DNA from: Pelagibacteraceae bacterium AG-464-P07
GTDB taxonomy: Bacteria > Pseudomonadota > Alphaproteobacteria > Pelagibacterales > Pelagibacteraceae
Length of the DNA stretch: 64,000 nucleotides
Direction of reading: 5' to 3'
Assembly: GCA_003211695.1 (NCBI GenBank)
Contig: QCSA01000002.1
Coordinates: 62,001-126,000 of the forward strand
Shown: in pieces, positions 7,241 through 16,031 of the stretch
Numbering within the stretch: the stretch's first letter is position 1
Layout: each line of letters begins with the position of its first letter
Made by a program: the position numbers and the translations under genes
The notes under the pieces: generated by a model
What the model was told of the DNA's origin: nothing
Seen by the model: the letters and a program-made list of their open reading frames with translations, nothing else
Database searches by the model: none

Positions 7241-8026
7241 ATGAAAGAATTATCTAATATTATTGTTCAGTCATCAAACAAAGGTATTTCCCGTATTAAA
7301 CTCAATGAACCTAGCACTTATAATGCTCTATCTTTAAATACACTCAAATCATTAATAAAAAACTTTAAAAATTTTAATAATGATGAAAAAACAAAAGTAA
7401 TTATTATTGAAGGATCTGGAAAAGGTTTTAGTGGAGGACATGACTTAAAAGAAATCAATTCTTTAAAAGGAAAAGCCAGTTATCAGAAGTTATTTAATTT
7501 ATGTTCTGAGTTAATGATGAATATAGTACAAAATAGCAAACCCGTTATTGCCAAGGTTCATGGGGCCGCTTTTGCTGCTGGATGCCAACTAGTTGCAACG
7601 TGTGATTTGGCTTTAAGTAGCAACGATGCAATTTTTGCCACTCCAGGTGTTAATATTGGGCTTTTTTGTAGTACTCCCATGGTTGCGTTAAGTAGAAATG
7701 TGAACAGAAAAAAAACCATGAAAATGCTTTTAACTGGAGAACCAATTTCTGCTAAATATGCAAAAGAAATTGGTCTTATCAATGATTATTTTGAATATTC
7801 AAGACTAGAAGAAGAAGTTTTAAAATTAGCAGAGAATATTTCTTTTAAGTCCACAAAAATTGTCAAAATAGGTAAAAAAACTTTTTATAAACAATTAGAA
7901 ATGCCATTAGATGAAGCTTACAAATATACAAGCAAAGTGATGTGTGAAAATATGATGGCGATAGATGCCCAAGAAGGTATTTCGGCTTTTTTAGAAAAAA
8001 GAATCCCTAATTGGAAAAATAAATAA
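7241..8026 (+). CDS. Enoyl-CoA hydratase/isomerase family protein
   Basis: A 261-residue crotonase-fold enzyme acting on acyl-CoA thioesters. The first oxyanion-hole segment is GSGKGFSGGHDLKEIN (about residues 59-74) and the second AKVHGAAFAAGCQLVATCDLA (about 105 on), followed by TPGVNIGLFCSTPM. The usual catalytic Glu positions appear substituted (AAGCQL and GVNIGL), as in the ECHDC3-like branch, so hydratase activity is less certain than the fold. It is joined to the CoA-binding-protein gene with no gap (stop TAA then ATG), suggesting a common role with CoA compounds. Confidence 0.85.
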   Translation: MKELSNIIVQSSNKGISRIKLNEPSTYNALSLNTLKSLIKNFKNFNNDEKTKVIIIEGSGKGFSGGHDLKEINSLKGKASYQKLFNLCSELMMNIVQNSKPVIAKVHGAAFAAGCQLVATCDLALSSNDAIFATPGVNIGLFCSTPMVALSRNVNRKKTMKMLLTGEPISAKYAKEIGLINDYFEYSRLEEEVLKLAENISFKSTKIVKIGKKTFYKQLEMPLDEAYKYTSKVMCENMMAIDAQEGISAFLEKRIPNWKNK

Positions 8027-8512
8027 ATGGCCCAATCAGCAAATAATGAACAATTAATTAAACAGATTCTTATTTCTGCAAAAACAATTGCAATGGTTGG
8101 CGTAAGCTCAATTAAAAACGAAGAACCTTCTGACAATATTAGAAGAAGACCTTCAATTATTGTTATGAAATATCTCCAAGAATTTGGTTATCGAGTGATA
8201 CCAGTAAATCCTTCTTCGGTAGGAAAAAAAATATATGGAGAAACTATAGTTGCAAAATTAGAAGATATTACTATTCCGATAGACGTAGTTAATGTTTTTC
8301 GTCCATCAAAAGAAACGCCCATGATTACTAAACAAGCAGCTAAGATTGGAGCAAAAGTTCTTTGGCTACAATTTGGTATTCAAAATCAGGAAGCTCAACA
8401 AATTGCTAAGTCGGCAAATATTAAATACATCTCAAACAGATGTATAAAACAAGAGTACCAAAAATTCTTTCTAAAAATTAACCCAGTTTTTCCGGCTCTT
8501 CTAAATGATTAA
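8027..8512 (+). CDS. CoA-binding domain protein (YccU-like)
   Basis: A 161-residue stand-alone CoA_binding domain with a Rossmann fold. Visible family motifs are KTIAMVGVSSIKNEEPS (about residues 22-38), GYRVIPVNPSSVGKKIYGE (about 63-81), IDVVNVFRPSKETP and GAKVLWLQFGIQNQEA. The protein resembles the CoA-binding domain of succinyl-CoA synthetase alpha subunits without the catalytic parts. It is translated directly after the enoyl-CoA hydratase-like gene. The molecular role of the family is not defined. Confidence 0.85.
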   Translation: MAQSANNEQLIKQILISAKTIAMVGVSSIKNEEPSDNIRRRPSIIVMKYLQEFGYRVIPVNPSSVGKKIYGETIVAKLEDITIPIDVVNVFRPSKETPMITKQAAKIGAKVLWLQFGIQNQEAQQIAKSANIKYISNRCIKQEYQKFFLKINPVFPALLND

Positions 8513-8538
8513 AAAAATTAAATTAATTTAATTTTTTT
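8511..8538. terminator. Bidirectional A/T palindrome between convergent genes
   Basis: A perfect 28-bp palindrome made only of A and T (A7, core TTAAATTAATTTAA, T7) spans the gap between the stop codons of the CoA-binding protein and the TPR protein. It gives a hairpin followed by a T-run on both strands, which fits a two-way intrinsic terminator. Confidence 0.5.
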
Positions 8539-9094
8539 ATATAGCTTCCTCTTTAATCAATTCTTGAAGCTGAGGAATCATTATTTCTGCAGACTTTATA
8601 GAAGGATATATTTTTTGAGCAGCCTGATAACTTTTGATGGCTTTCTCATAATTTTTTAATTTAATCTGTACTAAACCCTGTCCAGACAGAGCACCAAAAT
8701 GTCTGCTTTCACGTTTAAGAACTTCATCTATATCATTTAATGAATCCAGATATTTACCCATCAAGTAAAGTACTGTTGCACGTTTATTCCATCCTTCAGC
8801 CCAACCGGGTTCAGATTCTACAATTGTTGAAAAAATTTTATAAGCTGAATCTAGTTCGCCCCTAGACATTAATTCTGAACCAATTGCTAATGAAGTAGTT
8901 AACTTCTCTTGGCTTGGATGTGTAGACCAAATATTCCAAATCTTCTTTTCTATTTTAAAAGCTATGGAGAAATCATTGCTTTTTTTAAGCTGATCAAAAA
9001 GTTGGTTTAGTTTACCATTCCTTTCAGTGGATTCTGCAAATACATTTCCAAAAGATATCAAAACTAGAAACAAATACAGAGATAGTTTTTTCAT
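8537..9094 (-). CDS. Exported TPR-repeat protein
   Basis: A tetratricopeptide-repeat protein of 185 residues from the ATG at 9094; an upstream ATG at 9121 would add nine residues before the signal peptide and is less likely. MKKLSLYLFLVLISFGNVFA is a standard signal peptide with cleavage near AFA-like FA-E. The mature part has helical repeats with TPR residues (SAYKIFSTIVESEPGWAEGW, KYLDSLNDIDEVLKRESRHF, NYEKAIKSYQAAQKIYPS). The final repeats cover about residues 90-170. It probably works in the periplasm as a scaffold; no partner is indicated by the neighbours. Confidence 0.8.
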   Translation of the reverse strand: MKKLSLYLFLVLISFGNVFAESTERNGKLNQLFDQLKKSNDFSIAFKIEKKIWNIWSTHPSQEKLTTSLAIGSELMSRGELDSAYKIFSTIVESEPGWAEGWNKRATVLYLMGKYLDSLNDIDEVLKRESRHFGALSGQGLVQIKLKNYEKAIKSYQAAQKIYPSIKSAEIMIPQLQELIKEEAI

Positions 9095-9198
9095 TATTTT
9101 AATTTTGCTAAAGAAAAACATTAACCTTTTTTAATTACATTATAATTAATTACAAATATCACAATCTCATTACACTCAATAAGATTTTAATGAAAACC

Positions 9199-9227
9199 TT
9201 GATTGTAATAAAAGTAAAAAGTATTAT
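9199..9227 (+). promoter_or_regulatory. Sigma-70 promoter for tRNA-Met
   Basis: TTGATT at 9199-9204, a 17-bp spacer and TATTAT at 9222-9227. The start point would lie near 9234, about 13 bases before the mature tRNA 5' end. Confidence 0.5.
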
Positions 9228-9246
9228 AAATCAATACGAATTGAAA

Positions 9247-9323
9247 GGCGGGGTAGCTCAGTTGGTTAGAGCACAGGACTCATAAGCCTGGGGTCGGCGG
9301 TTCGAATCCGCCCCCCGCTACCA
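9247..9323 (+). tRNA. tRNA-Met (anticodon CAT)
   Basis: A full 77-nt cloverleaf: acceptor GGCGGGG/CCCCGCT (G1-U72 wobble), D-stem GCTC/GAGC, anticodon loop CTCATAA (CAT), T-stem GGCGG/CCGCC, discriminator A and encoded CCA. Position 1-72 is paired, unlike the initiator, and the overall sequence is close to alphaproteobacterial elongator tRNA-Met. A lysidine-modified tRNA-Ile2 also has CAT in the gene and cannot be excluded completely. Confidence 0.9.
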
Positions 9324-9336
9324 TTTGCTTGACATA

Positions 9337-10056
9337 TTAAAATAAATTTTCCAATTCATGATATTCAACTATATTCATATATTCTTTAAAGTTTTTTAAA
9401 TAATCATAAAATTTTAGTTTTGAAAAATCTTTAATATCAAGATTTAATTTTTTTTTATTTTTTCTTTTCAAAATTATTCCTATTCCCATATCAGCATAAC
9501 AAGTATACGTGTCAACATGATCCAAGGTTCTAAATTCCACGATTGCTTTCCATACATTGCCGTTCCAATCTAATTTTGGACGTGGAACAGCCTGATCAAA
9601 AACATTATTTGGTAAACAATCATGAATGAAAATTACTCCATTTTGATTTAATGATTTTAATGAATTAACAATATCCTTTTTTACTTGCTGATAAACATGT
9701 AGACCATCTATGAAAATACAATCAAATGTTTCTTTATTTTTTAAAAAAAAATCATCACTTGTTTTTCTGATTGTTCCCCCCGAATAAGGATCTACACCAA
9801 CCTTTTTTTCACAATTTATATAGTCAAATAACACATTATCGAAACAACCAATTTCTAGGTAGGATTTATAATTTTTTCTATTTATTGTGTCCTGTACTAC
9901 CTTATTTCTATCTGGCTTATTTGAAAAATTTAATCCAATCTTACCCATGTCTTTCTCACCAAAAAGTTTATGGAGAATAAAATTCATCTTTAAAACATTC
10001 TTGCTTCCCTCAAGCCTAAGAATCTTTCTTTGAAAAAAATTTTTAATTTGAAACAT
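9337..10056 (-). CDS. Class I SAM-dependent methyltransferase (Methyltransf_24-like)
   Basis: A 239-residue Rossmann-fold methyltransferase. Motif I is SYLEIGCFDNVLFDY (about residues 64-78), the acidic motif ends VGVDPYSGG, and motif IV-V reads DCIFIDGLHVYQQVKKD followed by NGVIFIHDCLP. This belongs to the group often found in surface polysaccharide clusters. It is the last gene of the minus-strand rfbB-rfbA-rfbC run, 27 bp after rfbC, so a role in O-methylating a cell-surface sugar is a reasonable inference. The acceptor is unknown. Confidence 0.8.
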   Translation of the reverse strand: MFQIKNFFQRKILRLEGSKNVLKMNFILHKLFGEKDMGKIGLNFSNKPDRNKVVQDTINRKNYKSYLEIGCFDNVLFDYINCEKKVGVDPYSGGTIRKTSDDFFLKNKETFDCIFIDGLHVYQQVKKDIVNSLKSLNQNGVIFIHDCLPNNVFDQAVPRPKLDWNGNVWKAIVEFRTLDHVDTYTCYADMGIGIILKRKNKKKLNLDIKDFSKLKFYDYLKNFKEYMNIVEYHELENLF

Positions 10057-10083
10057 GAATAAATAAATCTATTTATAAATTGT

Positions 10084-10620
10084 TTACAATCCTTTATGTT
10101 TTATTTTGAAGTTTTGAAAGCTACCTAGCAATCTATCCTTTTTTGACACAATTAATTTTGTTTTAGGCCATTTAGCGTTGATATCTTTGTCATTAAAATA
10201 AATTCCATCTTCAAATTTAGGGTCGTAATAATCTGATAGTTTGTAATAAATTACATTCATTTTTTCTATTGAAAAATATGCATGTGCAAAACCTCTAGGT
10301 ACATATAAAGATTTACAGTTATTTTCTGACAAGATTATAGAAAAAGTTTCCCCAAAAGTGCTTGAATTACTTCTAAGATCAATTACCCAATCTAAAATTT
10401 TTCCTTTGATAACTATAACTAGTTTAGATTGTTGATTCTTATATTGAAAATGAAACCCTCTTAAAACATTTTTTTTAGAAATAGTTGCATACTCAAATAT
10501 AAAATTATCCCAATTAATTATTTTTTTATTGTATATCTCTCTTAAACTACCTCTTGTGTCAGAATGTTTTTTGTGAGAAATAATCCTAAGATCTTTAAAA
10601 CCAGTATTAATAATTTTCAT
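10084..10620 (-). CDS. rfbC: dTDP-4-dehydrorhamnose 3,5-epimerase
   Basis: RmlC/RfbC family cupin of 178 residues that epimerises dTDP-4-keto-6-deoxyglucose to dTDP-4-keto-rhamnose. Motifs seen: DTRGSLREIYNKK (about residues 20-32), KKNVLRGFHFQYKNQQSKLV (about 49-68, containing the active-site His), GKILDWVIDLRSNSSTFG, and YVPRGFAHAYFSI (about 116-128) with the second His. It follows rfbA by 11 bp on the same strand. Length agrees with the family. Confidence 0.93.
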   Translation of the reverse strand: MKIINTGFKDLRIISHKKHSDTRGSLREIYNKKIINWDNFIFEYATISKKNVLRGFHFQYKNQQSKLVIVIKGKILDWVIDLRSNSSTFGETFSIILSENNCKSLYVPRGFAHAYFSIEKMNVIYYKLSDYYDPKFEDGIYFNDKDINAKWPKTKLIVSKKDRLLGSFQNFKIKHKGL

Positions 10621-10631
10621 ATTTTTAGTAT

Positions 10632-11498
10632 TTAAATAATTTTTTTTAAATAATCAGAATAATCACATTTGCCATAGGAACTAATTATTTTTAAGATTTG
10701 TTTTTTTGAAATCCATTTATTTTGATAAGAAATTTCTTCAATACACGCAATTTTCAATCCCTGCCTTTCTTCTATTGCAGATATATATTGTGAAGCACTA
10801 AATAAATTTTTAGCACTTCCAGTATCTAGCCAAGCACTACCTCTTCCTAAAAATACAGACTTTAATGATCCATTTTTTAAATAAATCTTCAATAAATCAA
10901 TAATTTCAAGTTCGTTTCTTTTCGAAGGTTTTAAAGTTTTTGCAAAATTAGCAACTTTATGATTAAAGAAATACAAACCAGTGATAGCTAAATTTGATTT
11001 GGATCTAGGTGGTTTTTCAACAATCTTTTTAATTTTATTTTTTTTATCAATTTCTATTATTCCGTACTCGGAAGGGTTATTTACAGTATACGTAAATATT
11101 GTAGCACCTTTATTACTATGTAAAGCTTTTTTAAGCCTGTTAGTAAATCCTAGGCCATAAAAAAAATTATCACCTAAAATTAGAACAACATTATCTTTTC
11201 CGATAAATTTTTCACCAATAATAAATGCATCTGGCAAACCTCTTGGCTTATCTTGTTCTAAAAATGTAATTCTTATACCGAGTTGAGACCCGTCTCCTAG
11301 TAATTTTTCAAAATTAGATTTTTCACCTTTATTTGTTATGATTAAAATATCTTTAATGTTAGAAAGCATTAAAACTGACAATGGATAATAAACTAAAGGT
11401 TTGTCGTAAAGAGGTAACAATTGTTTATTAACCGCTTTTGTAAGAGAACCGAGTCTTGTCCCGTAACCTCCTGCTAATATAATTCCTTTTTTAATCAT
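10632..11498 (-). CDS. rfbA: Glucose-1-phosphate thymidylyltransferase
   Basis: RmlA/RfbA, 288 residues, forms dTDP-glucose from dTTP and glucose 1-phosphate. The nucleotide loop is GIILAGGYGTRLGSLTKAVN (residues 5-24), followed by KQLLPLYDKPLVYYPLS, the metal-binding VLILGDNFFYG, KPPRSKSNLAITGLYF and RGSAWLDTGSAKNLFSA. The start overlaps the end of rfbB by 8 bp, so the two are translationally coupled. It supplies substrate to RfbB. Length is normal for the family. Confidence 0.95.
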   Translation of the reverse strand: MIKKGIILAGGYGTRLGSLTKAVNKQLLPLYDKPLVYYPLSVLMLSNIKDILIITNKGEKSNFEKLLGDGSQLGIRITFLEQDKPRGLPDAFIIGEKFIGKDNVVLILGDNFFYGLGFTNRLKKALHSNKGATIFTYTVNNPSEYGIIEIDKKNKIKKIVEKPPRSKSNLAITGLYFFNHKVANFAKTLKPSKRNELEIIDLLKIYLKNGSLKSVFLGRGSAWLDTGSAKNLFSASQYISAIEERQGLKIACIEEISYQNKWISKKQILKIISSYGKCDYSDYLKKII

Positions 11499-12525
11499 TA
11501 ATTAAACCTAATCTTTTATCAAATTTTCTTCTTTGTTTAGAATTATAAAATTTAGGATTTTCTAAATACCATTTTATTGTTTTAATTAAAGCTTTATTAA
11601 AACTATATAGCTGATTCCAACCCAATTTTTCTTTAATTTTATTACTATTCAAGGCATATCTGAAATCATGTCCAGGTCTATCTTTAACAAACTCGATTTT
11701 TATTTTGTGTTTTTTTTTATCAAAGTTAGATTTATAAATTTTGATAATTTTTTTAACTAATTTCAAATTATTAGCTATAAATCCTGTGCCTATGTTATAA
11801 CTTTCACCAATTTTTCCTTTCTTAAATAGGCTGATCAAAGCGCGACAATGATCCTCAACATAAATCCATTCTCTTTGGTTTTTGCCCTTTCCATAAATTG
11901 GGATATTCTTATTTATAATAATATTGAATATAGTTTTAGGTATAAACTTTTCAGGAAATTGATTTGGTCCAAAATTATTACAGCAATTTGAAATGATTAT
12001 TGGTAAATTGTATGTTCTAACATAAGAATTGATTAGATGATCGGCACTAGCTTTTGAGGCAGAGTAAGGGGAGCTGGGTTGATATTTGTCTCCTTCTTTA
12101 GATTTCTTCAATCCTTTTATGTCCCCATAAACTTCATCGGTAGAAACATGGATCATTTTAAAATTCTTCTGAATTTTTATATATTCTTTTATACATTCCA
12201 AAATATTATAAACTCCTATTATATTTGATCTCACAAAATTTAGAGGATTATTTATAGAGCGATCTACATGTGTTTCGGCAGCCAAATTAAATAGAACATT
12301 TGGCTTGTGTTTTTTTAAGATCATGTTTAACATTTTTTTGTTACAGATATCAGATTTATAAAATTTATACTTAATTTTTTTTTTTATATTTTGTAAATTG
12401 TAAATATTTGATGCATAGCTTATTTTGTCGATATTAATTACAAAAAAGTTATTTTTTAGAAGTAACTTGATTAAATTACTTCCAATAAATCCTAATCCTC
12501 CTGTGACAATAGCCTTTTTTTGCAT
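11491..12525 (-). CDS. rfbB: dTDP-glucose 4,6-dehydratase
   Basis: Extended short-chain dehydrogenase of 344 residues converting dTDP-glucose to dTDP-4-keto-6-deoxyglucose. The N-terminal TGGLGFIGSNLIKLLL (residues 8-23) binds NAD; NLAAETHVDRSI, HVSTDEVYGDI (Thr-Asp-Glu catalytic trio) and YSASKASADHLI (Tyr-X3-Lys) are all present, as is NCCNNFGPNQFPEKFIP. It heads the minus-strand run rfbB-rfbA-rfbC-methyltransferase. The 75-bp gap to the divergent GT2 gene must hold both promoters. No rfbD (4-reductase) is in the window. Confidence 0.95.
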   Translation of the reverse strand: MQKKAIVTGGLGFIGSNLIKLLLKNNFFVINIDKISYASNIYNLQNIKKKIKYKFYKSDICNKKMLNMILKKHKPNVLFNLAAETHVDRSINNPLNFVRSNIIGVYNILECIKEYIKIQKNFKMIHVSTDEVYGDIKGLKKSKEGDKYQPSSPYSASKASADHLINSYVRTYNLPIIISNCCNNFGPNQFPEKFIPKTIFNIIINKNIPIYGKGKNQREWIYVEDHCRALISLFKKGKIGESYNIGTGFIANNLKLVKKIIKIYKSNFDKKKHKIKIEFVKDRPGHDFRYALNSNKIKEKLGWNQLYSFNKALIKTIKWYLENPKFYNSKQRRKFDKRLGLIND

Positions 12526-12600
12526 TAAGATTTTTTACAGTAATGAAAAAAAAAAGTATACATTTTTTCTTAATAAATTTTCTGATAAACATTATCATAA

Positions 12601-13509
12601 ATGAACAATATCCATAATTTAACAATCATTATTCTTACTTATAGAACCGAAGAAAAGATTTTAGCGGATTGTCTAAATTCAATTGATCCGCAAGCCAATA
12701 TATTGATTGTAGAAAATTCTAATAATAATGCATTTAAAAAAAAACTTGAAAATAAATACCCAGATTTAAATGTTATATTAAGCGGCAGAAATTTAGGTTA
12801 TGGAGCTGGAAATAATTTTGGTTTGTCAAAAGTTAAAACTAAATATGCTTTAGTTTTAAATCCAGATGTAATTCTAGAAAAAGATTTTTTTAAAGAAATT
12901 AATAAATATCTAGATCAAAAAATAAATTTTCATATTATAGGCATTAAATATAAAGATGATATTATATGGAAGACCTCAGGTTCATTTAGTGAATTTGATA
13001 AAAAAATAAAATTAAAAACTGAAACAAAATTATATTATGATTCACTTGAAGTAGTAGATTGGGTTATTGGAAATACTATGCTAATTAATTTAGAAAAATT
13101 TGAGACGAGAAAACTATTTGACGAAAATATTTTTTTTTATTTTGAAGAATTTGATTTTTGTAGAAGAGTTAAAAATAATCAAGGAAACATATATTCAAGT
13201 AAAAACTTGTTTGCTAAACATCTTGGGAAGAAAGGATCTACAAATCCAGATTATATTTTAGAATTTGAAATGTTAAGAAATTGGCACTGGATGTGGTCGC
13301 TATTTTATTACCACAGAAAATATTATGGATATTTATATGCTGTATATAAAAATTACGGAAAGCTTTTTAGATATATATTTAATATGATTTTGTTTACAAT
13401 ATTATTTAATAAACAGAAAAGAGTGATTTATTATGCTAGAACATTCGGTTTAATAAATGCAATGATAGGAAAAAAATCTTGGTATCGTGTTGGATCTCTA
13501 TTTCAGTGA
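12601..13509 (+). CDS. Glycosyltransferase family 2
   Basis: A 302-residue GT2 enzyme of the rhamnosyltransferase-like branch (WcaA/RfbF type). The fold begins LTIIILTYRTEEKILADCL (residues 7-25), has LSGRNLGYGAGNNFGLSKV (about 60-78), the LNPDVILEKDFF metal-binding region with Asp (about 91-102) and a FFYFEEFDFCRRVK motif (about 178-191). Membrane association through aromatic and basic segments near the C-terminus is plausible. It is divergent from the dTDP-sugar genes, and probably uses their product to extend a lipopolysaccharide or polysaccharide. Its 3' end overlaps apt by 7 bp. Confidence 0.85.
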   Translation: MNNIHNLTIIILTYRTEEKILADCLNSIDPQANILIVENSNNNAFKKKLENKYPDLNVILSGRNLGYGAGNNFGLSKVKTKYALVLNPDVILEKDFFKEINKYLDQKINFHIIGIKYKDDIIWKTSGSFSEFDKKIKLKTETKLYYDSLEVVDWVIGNTMLINLEKFETRKLFDENIFFYFEEFDFCRRVKNNQGNIYSSKNLFAKHLGKKGSTNPDYILEFEMLRNWHWMWSLFYYHRKYYGYLYAVYKNYGKLFRYIFNMILFTILFNKQKRVIYYARTFGLINAMIGKKSWYRVGSLFQ

Positions 13510-14030
13510 CCAGGAAAGTTAATTAAACTTTCATTAAAGTATGATTTTTTTTTTAGTTTGTCTTGACCACCCAAATCAAACAAGTTTATAACAAATATTA
13601 ATCCTGAAACCTTACCACCAGATAATTCAATAAGTTCAGCTGCTGCTTTTGAAGTACCTCCTGTTGCAATTAAGTCATCAATTATTAAAACTTTTTCATT
13701 TTTGTTAATAGAATCTTTATGAATTTCAAGTGTTGCGGTGCCATATTCAAGTTTAAAATTCACTGAATACTTGTCTGCTGGTAGCTTGTTCTCTTTTCTT
13801 AATAAGATTAAAGGTTTGTTGAGAATATAAGAAACGGTAGAAGCAAATATGAAACCTCGTGATTCAATTGCAGCAATTTTATCAAAATTAATTTTTTTTG
13901 AAATTGCTACAATTTTATCAATGCAACTTTTAAATGCATTTTCGTCTTTAATTAAGGTTGTAATATCTCTAAATAATATACCTTTTTTGGGATAATCTGG
14001 AATTGACCTAATATATTTTTTTAAATCCAT
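13503..14030 (-). CDS. apt: Adenine phosphoribosyltransferase
   Basis: A 175-residue type I phosphoribosyltransferase that converts adenine and PRPP to AMP. The family start DLKKYIRSIPDYPKKGILFR (residues 2-21) is diagnostic for Apt, IAAIESRGFIFAS is the adenine pocket region and KVLIIDDLIATGGTSKAA (about 115-132) is the PRPP-binding loop. It is divergent from mtnP with only 49 bp between them: MtnP releases adenine from methylthioadenosine and Apt recovers it. A shared divergent control region is likely. Confidence 0.95.
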   Translation of the reverse strand: MDLKKYIRSIPDYPKKGILFRDITTLIKDENAFKSCIDKIVAISKKINFDKIAAIESRGFIFASTVSYILNKPLILLRKENKLPADKYSVNFKLEYGTATLEIHKDSINKNEKVLIIDDLIATGGTSKAAAELIELSGGKVSGLIFVINLFDLGGQDKLKKKSYFNESLINFPGH

Positions 14031-14079
14031 TTTTTTTATTCAAATTAAAAAAAAAACATCATAATAATAAATTATTAAA

Positions 14080-14955
14080 ATGACAAATTCAAAATTAGCA
14101 ATAATTGGTGGTAGTGGTCTTTATGAAATTGAAGGATTGAAAAATCCTAAATGGAAAAAAGTTAAAACCCCGTGGGGAGATCCATCAGATAAAATATTAA
14201 ATTTTAAGTACAATGGTAAGGAAGTATGTTTTTTGCCTAGACACGCTAGAGGTCATAAAATTTCGCCAACAAATATTAATTTTAGAGCCAATATTGATGC
14301 ATTAAAACAATTAGGCGTTACAGATATTGTTTCTGTTTCAGCTGTAGGTTCTCTTAAAGAAAATTTAGATCCAGGAACTTTTGTTTTAATAGATCAATTT
14401 ATTGATAGAACATTTTCAAGAACAAAAACATTTTTTGATGAAGAAATAGTTGCTCATGTTTCTATGGCACATCCGACTAGTGTTGGTTTAGCAAATGCAT
14501 GTGAAAATGCTTTAAAACAATTAAAAATTAAATACCAAAAAGGTGGGACATATATAGTTATGGAAGGTCCTCAATTTTCTAGCCTTGCAGAGTCTAGTTT
14601 ATATCGAAGTTGGAACGCTGATGTAATAGGAATGACAAACATGCCCGAAGCTAAATTAGCTAGAGAGGCAGAAATTAGATACACGACCGTAGCTATGGTA
14701 ACAGATTTTGATTGCTGGCATCCAGACCATGAAAATGTTGAAGTTCAAATGATAATTAAGACCTTAATGGACAATGCAGAAAAGGCAAAAAATATGATTA
14801 AGATAGTTATAGAAAATTTTGAAAGCGAAGTAAAAAAAAATGATCCTGCTAACAATTGTTTGGATACCGCTATTATTACCAATCCAAAATTAATGACTAA
14901 AAAAACCAAGAAAAAATTAAAAAATATAGCTGGAAGAGTACTTTTTAAAAAATAA
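14080..14955 (+). CDS. mtnP: S-methyl-5'-thioadenosine phosphorylase
   Basis: MTA phosphorylase, 291 residues, cleaving methylthioadenosine with phosphate into adenine and 5-methylthioribose 1-phosphate. The start KLAIIGGSGLYEIEGL (residues 5-20), phosphate-site FLPRHARGHKISPTNINFRA, GTYIVMEGPQFSSLAES and AMVTDFDCWHP are all MtnP hallmarks; the last Asp pair separates MTAP from purine nucleoside phosphorylase. It overlaps mtnA by one base (TAATG) and sits divergent to apt. MTA is made by the SpeDE fusion 3.5 kb downstream. Confidence 0.95.
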   Translation: MTNSKLAIIGGSGLYEIEGLKNPKWKKVKTPWGDPSDKILNFKYNGKEVCFLPRHARGHKISPTNINFRANIDALKQLGVTDIVSVSAVGSLKENLDPGTFVLIDQFIDRTFSRTKTFFDEEIVAHVSMAHPTSVGLANACENALKQLKIKYQKGGTYIVMEGPQFSSLAESSLYRSWNADVIGMTNMPEAKLAREAEIRYTTVAMVTDFDCWHPDHENVEVQMIIKTLMDNAEKAKNMIKIVIENFESEVKKNDPANNCLDTAIITNPKLMTKKTKKKLKNIAGRVLFKK

Positions 14956-16031
14956 TGCAAATAAATGGCAAAGCATTTAGAACAATTTGGTTTGATGAAA
15001 AAGATCAAGCAGTAAAAATTATTGACCAAACTAAACTTCCTCATAAATTTGAAGTAAAAAATCTTAACACAGTTAAAGACGCTATAAACGCTATCAAAAC
15101 CATGGAGGTGAGGGGAGCACCTCTTATAGGAGCTACAGCAGCTTATGGAATAGTTTTAGCCATTATGGAAAATAATGATCCTAAATTTATTAAAACAAAC
15201 TGTGAAAATTTAATTAAATCTAGACCCACTGCAATAAATTTAAAATGGGCAGTGAATAGAATGCTAAAAAAATTATCAGGTGTAAACAATAATGAAGTTT
15301 TAAAAATCGCTTTAGAAGAAGCAAAATTAATTTGTGAAGAAGATGTAAAATTTTGTGAAAATATTGGACTTAATGGATTAAAAATTATTGAAGAAATTTA
15401 TAATAAAAAGAAAGACATAGTAAATATTTTAACTCATTGTAACGCTGGTTGGCTTGCAACAATCGATTGGGGTACTGCAACTTCTCCAATTTATCACGCA
15501 CATAGAAAAGGTGTTAAAGTTCATGTTTGGGTTGATGAAACAAGGCCAAGAAATCAAGGAGCTTTCCTTACATCTTATGAATTAAACGAAGAAGGCGTAC
15601 CTAATACAATTATTGCTGACAATACCGGCGGAATATTAATGCAAAGAGGTGAAGTTGATATTTGTATAGTTGGTACTGATAGAACTATTGCTACAGGAGA
15701 TGTTGCAAATAAAATTGGAACTTATTTAAAAGCACTAGCTGCAAAAGATAACAACGTTCCTTTTTATGTAGCTTTACCAAGTTCTACAATTGATTGGGAG
15801 ACTACGGATTTAAAAAATATTCCAATTGAAGAAAGAAATTCAGAGGAACTATCTCATGCTGAAGGGTTAGATGAAAATAATGAGCTTAAAAGAATTCGAA
15901 TTTATCCACAAAAAAGCAAAGCAATGAATCTAGCTTTTGATGTTACTCCTGCCAAATATGTTACAGGACTAATTACTGAAAAAGGTGTTTGTGAAGCATC
16001 TGCAGATGGTTTAAAGAAGCTATTTAAATGA
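14955..16031 (+). CDS. mtnA: S-methyl-5-thioribose-1-phosphate isomerase
   Basis: A 358-residue isomerase of the eIF2B-alpha-like family that turns methylthioribose 1-phosphate into methylthioribulose 1-phosphate. TMEVRGAPLIGATAAYG (about residues 49-65), LTHCNAGWLATIDWGTA with the catalytic Cys (about 153-169) and GTDRTIATGDVANKIGT with catalytic Asp (about 237-253) are intact. Coupled to mtnP by a one-base overlap and to the SMR-like gene by a four-base ATGA overlap. No mtnK, mtnB, mtnC, mtnD or mtnE is nearby, so the classical methionine salvage route is not shown here. Confidence 0.95.
   Translation: MQINGKAFRTIWFDEKDQAVKIIDQTKLPHKFEVKNLNTVKDAINAIKTMEVRGAPLIGATAAYGIVLAIMENNDPKFIKTNCENLIKSRPTAINLKWAVNRMLKKLSGVNNNEVLKIALEEAKLICEEDVKFCENIGLNGLKIIEEIYNKKKDIVNILTHCNAGWLATIDWGTATSPIYHAHRKGVKVHVWVDETRPRNQGAFLTSYELNEEGVPNTIIADNTGGILMQRGEVDICIVGTDRTIATGDVANKIGTYLKALAAKDNNVPFYVALPSSTIDWETTDLKNIPIEERNSEELSHAEGLDENNELKRIRIYPQKSKAMNLAFDVTPAKYVTGLITEKGVCEASADGLKKLFK

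Noticed and set aside
9247-9323. tRNA-Ile2 (lysidine type) instead of tRNA-Met
   Set aside because: The body resembles alphaproteobacterial elongator tRNA-Met; without comparison to other CAT tRNAs of the genome the alternative is less likely.
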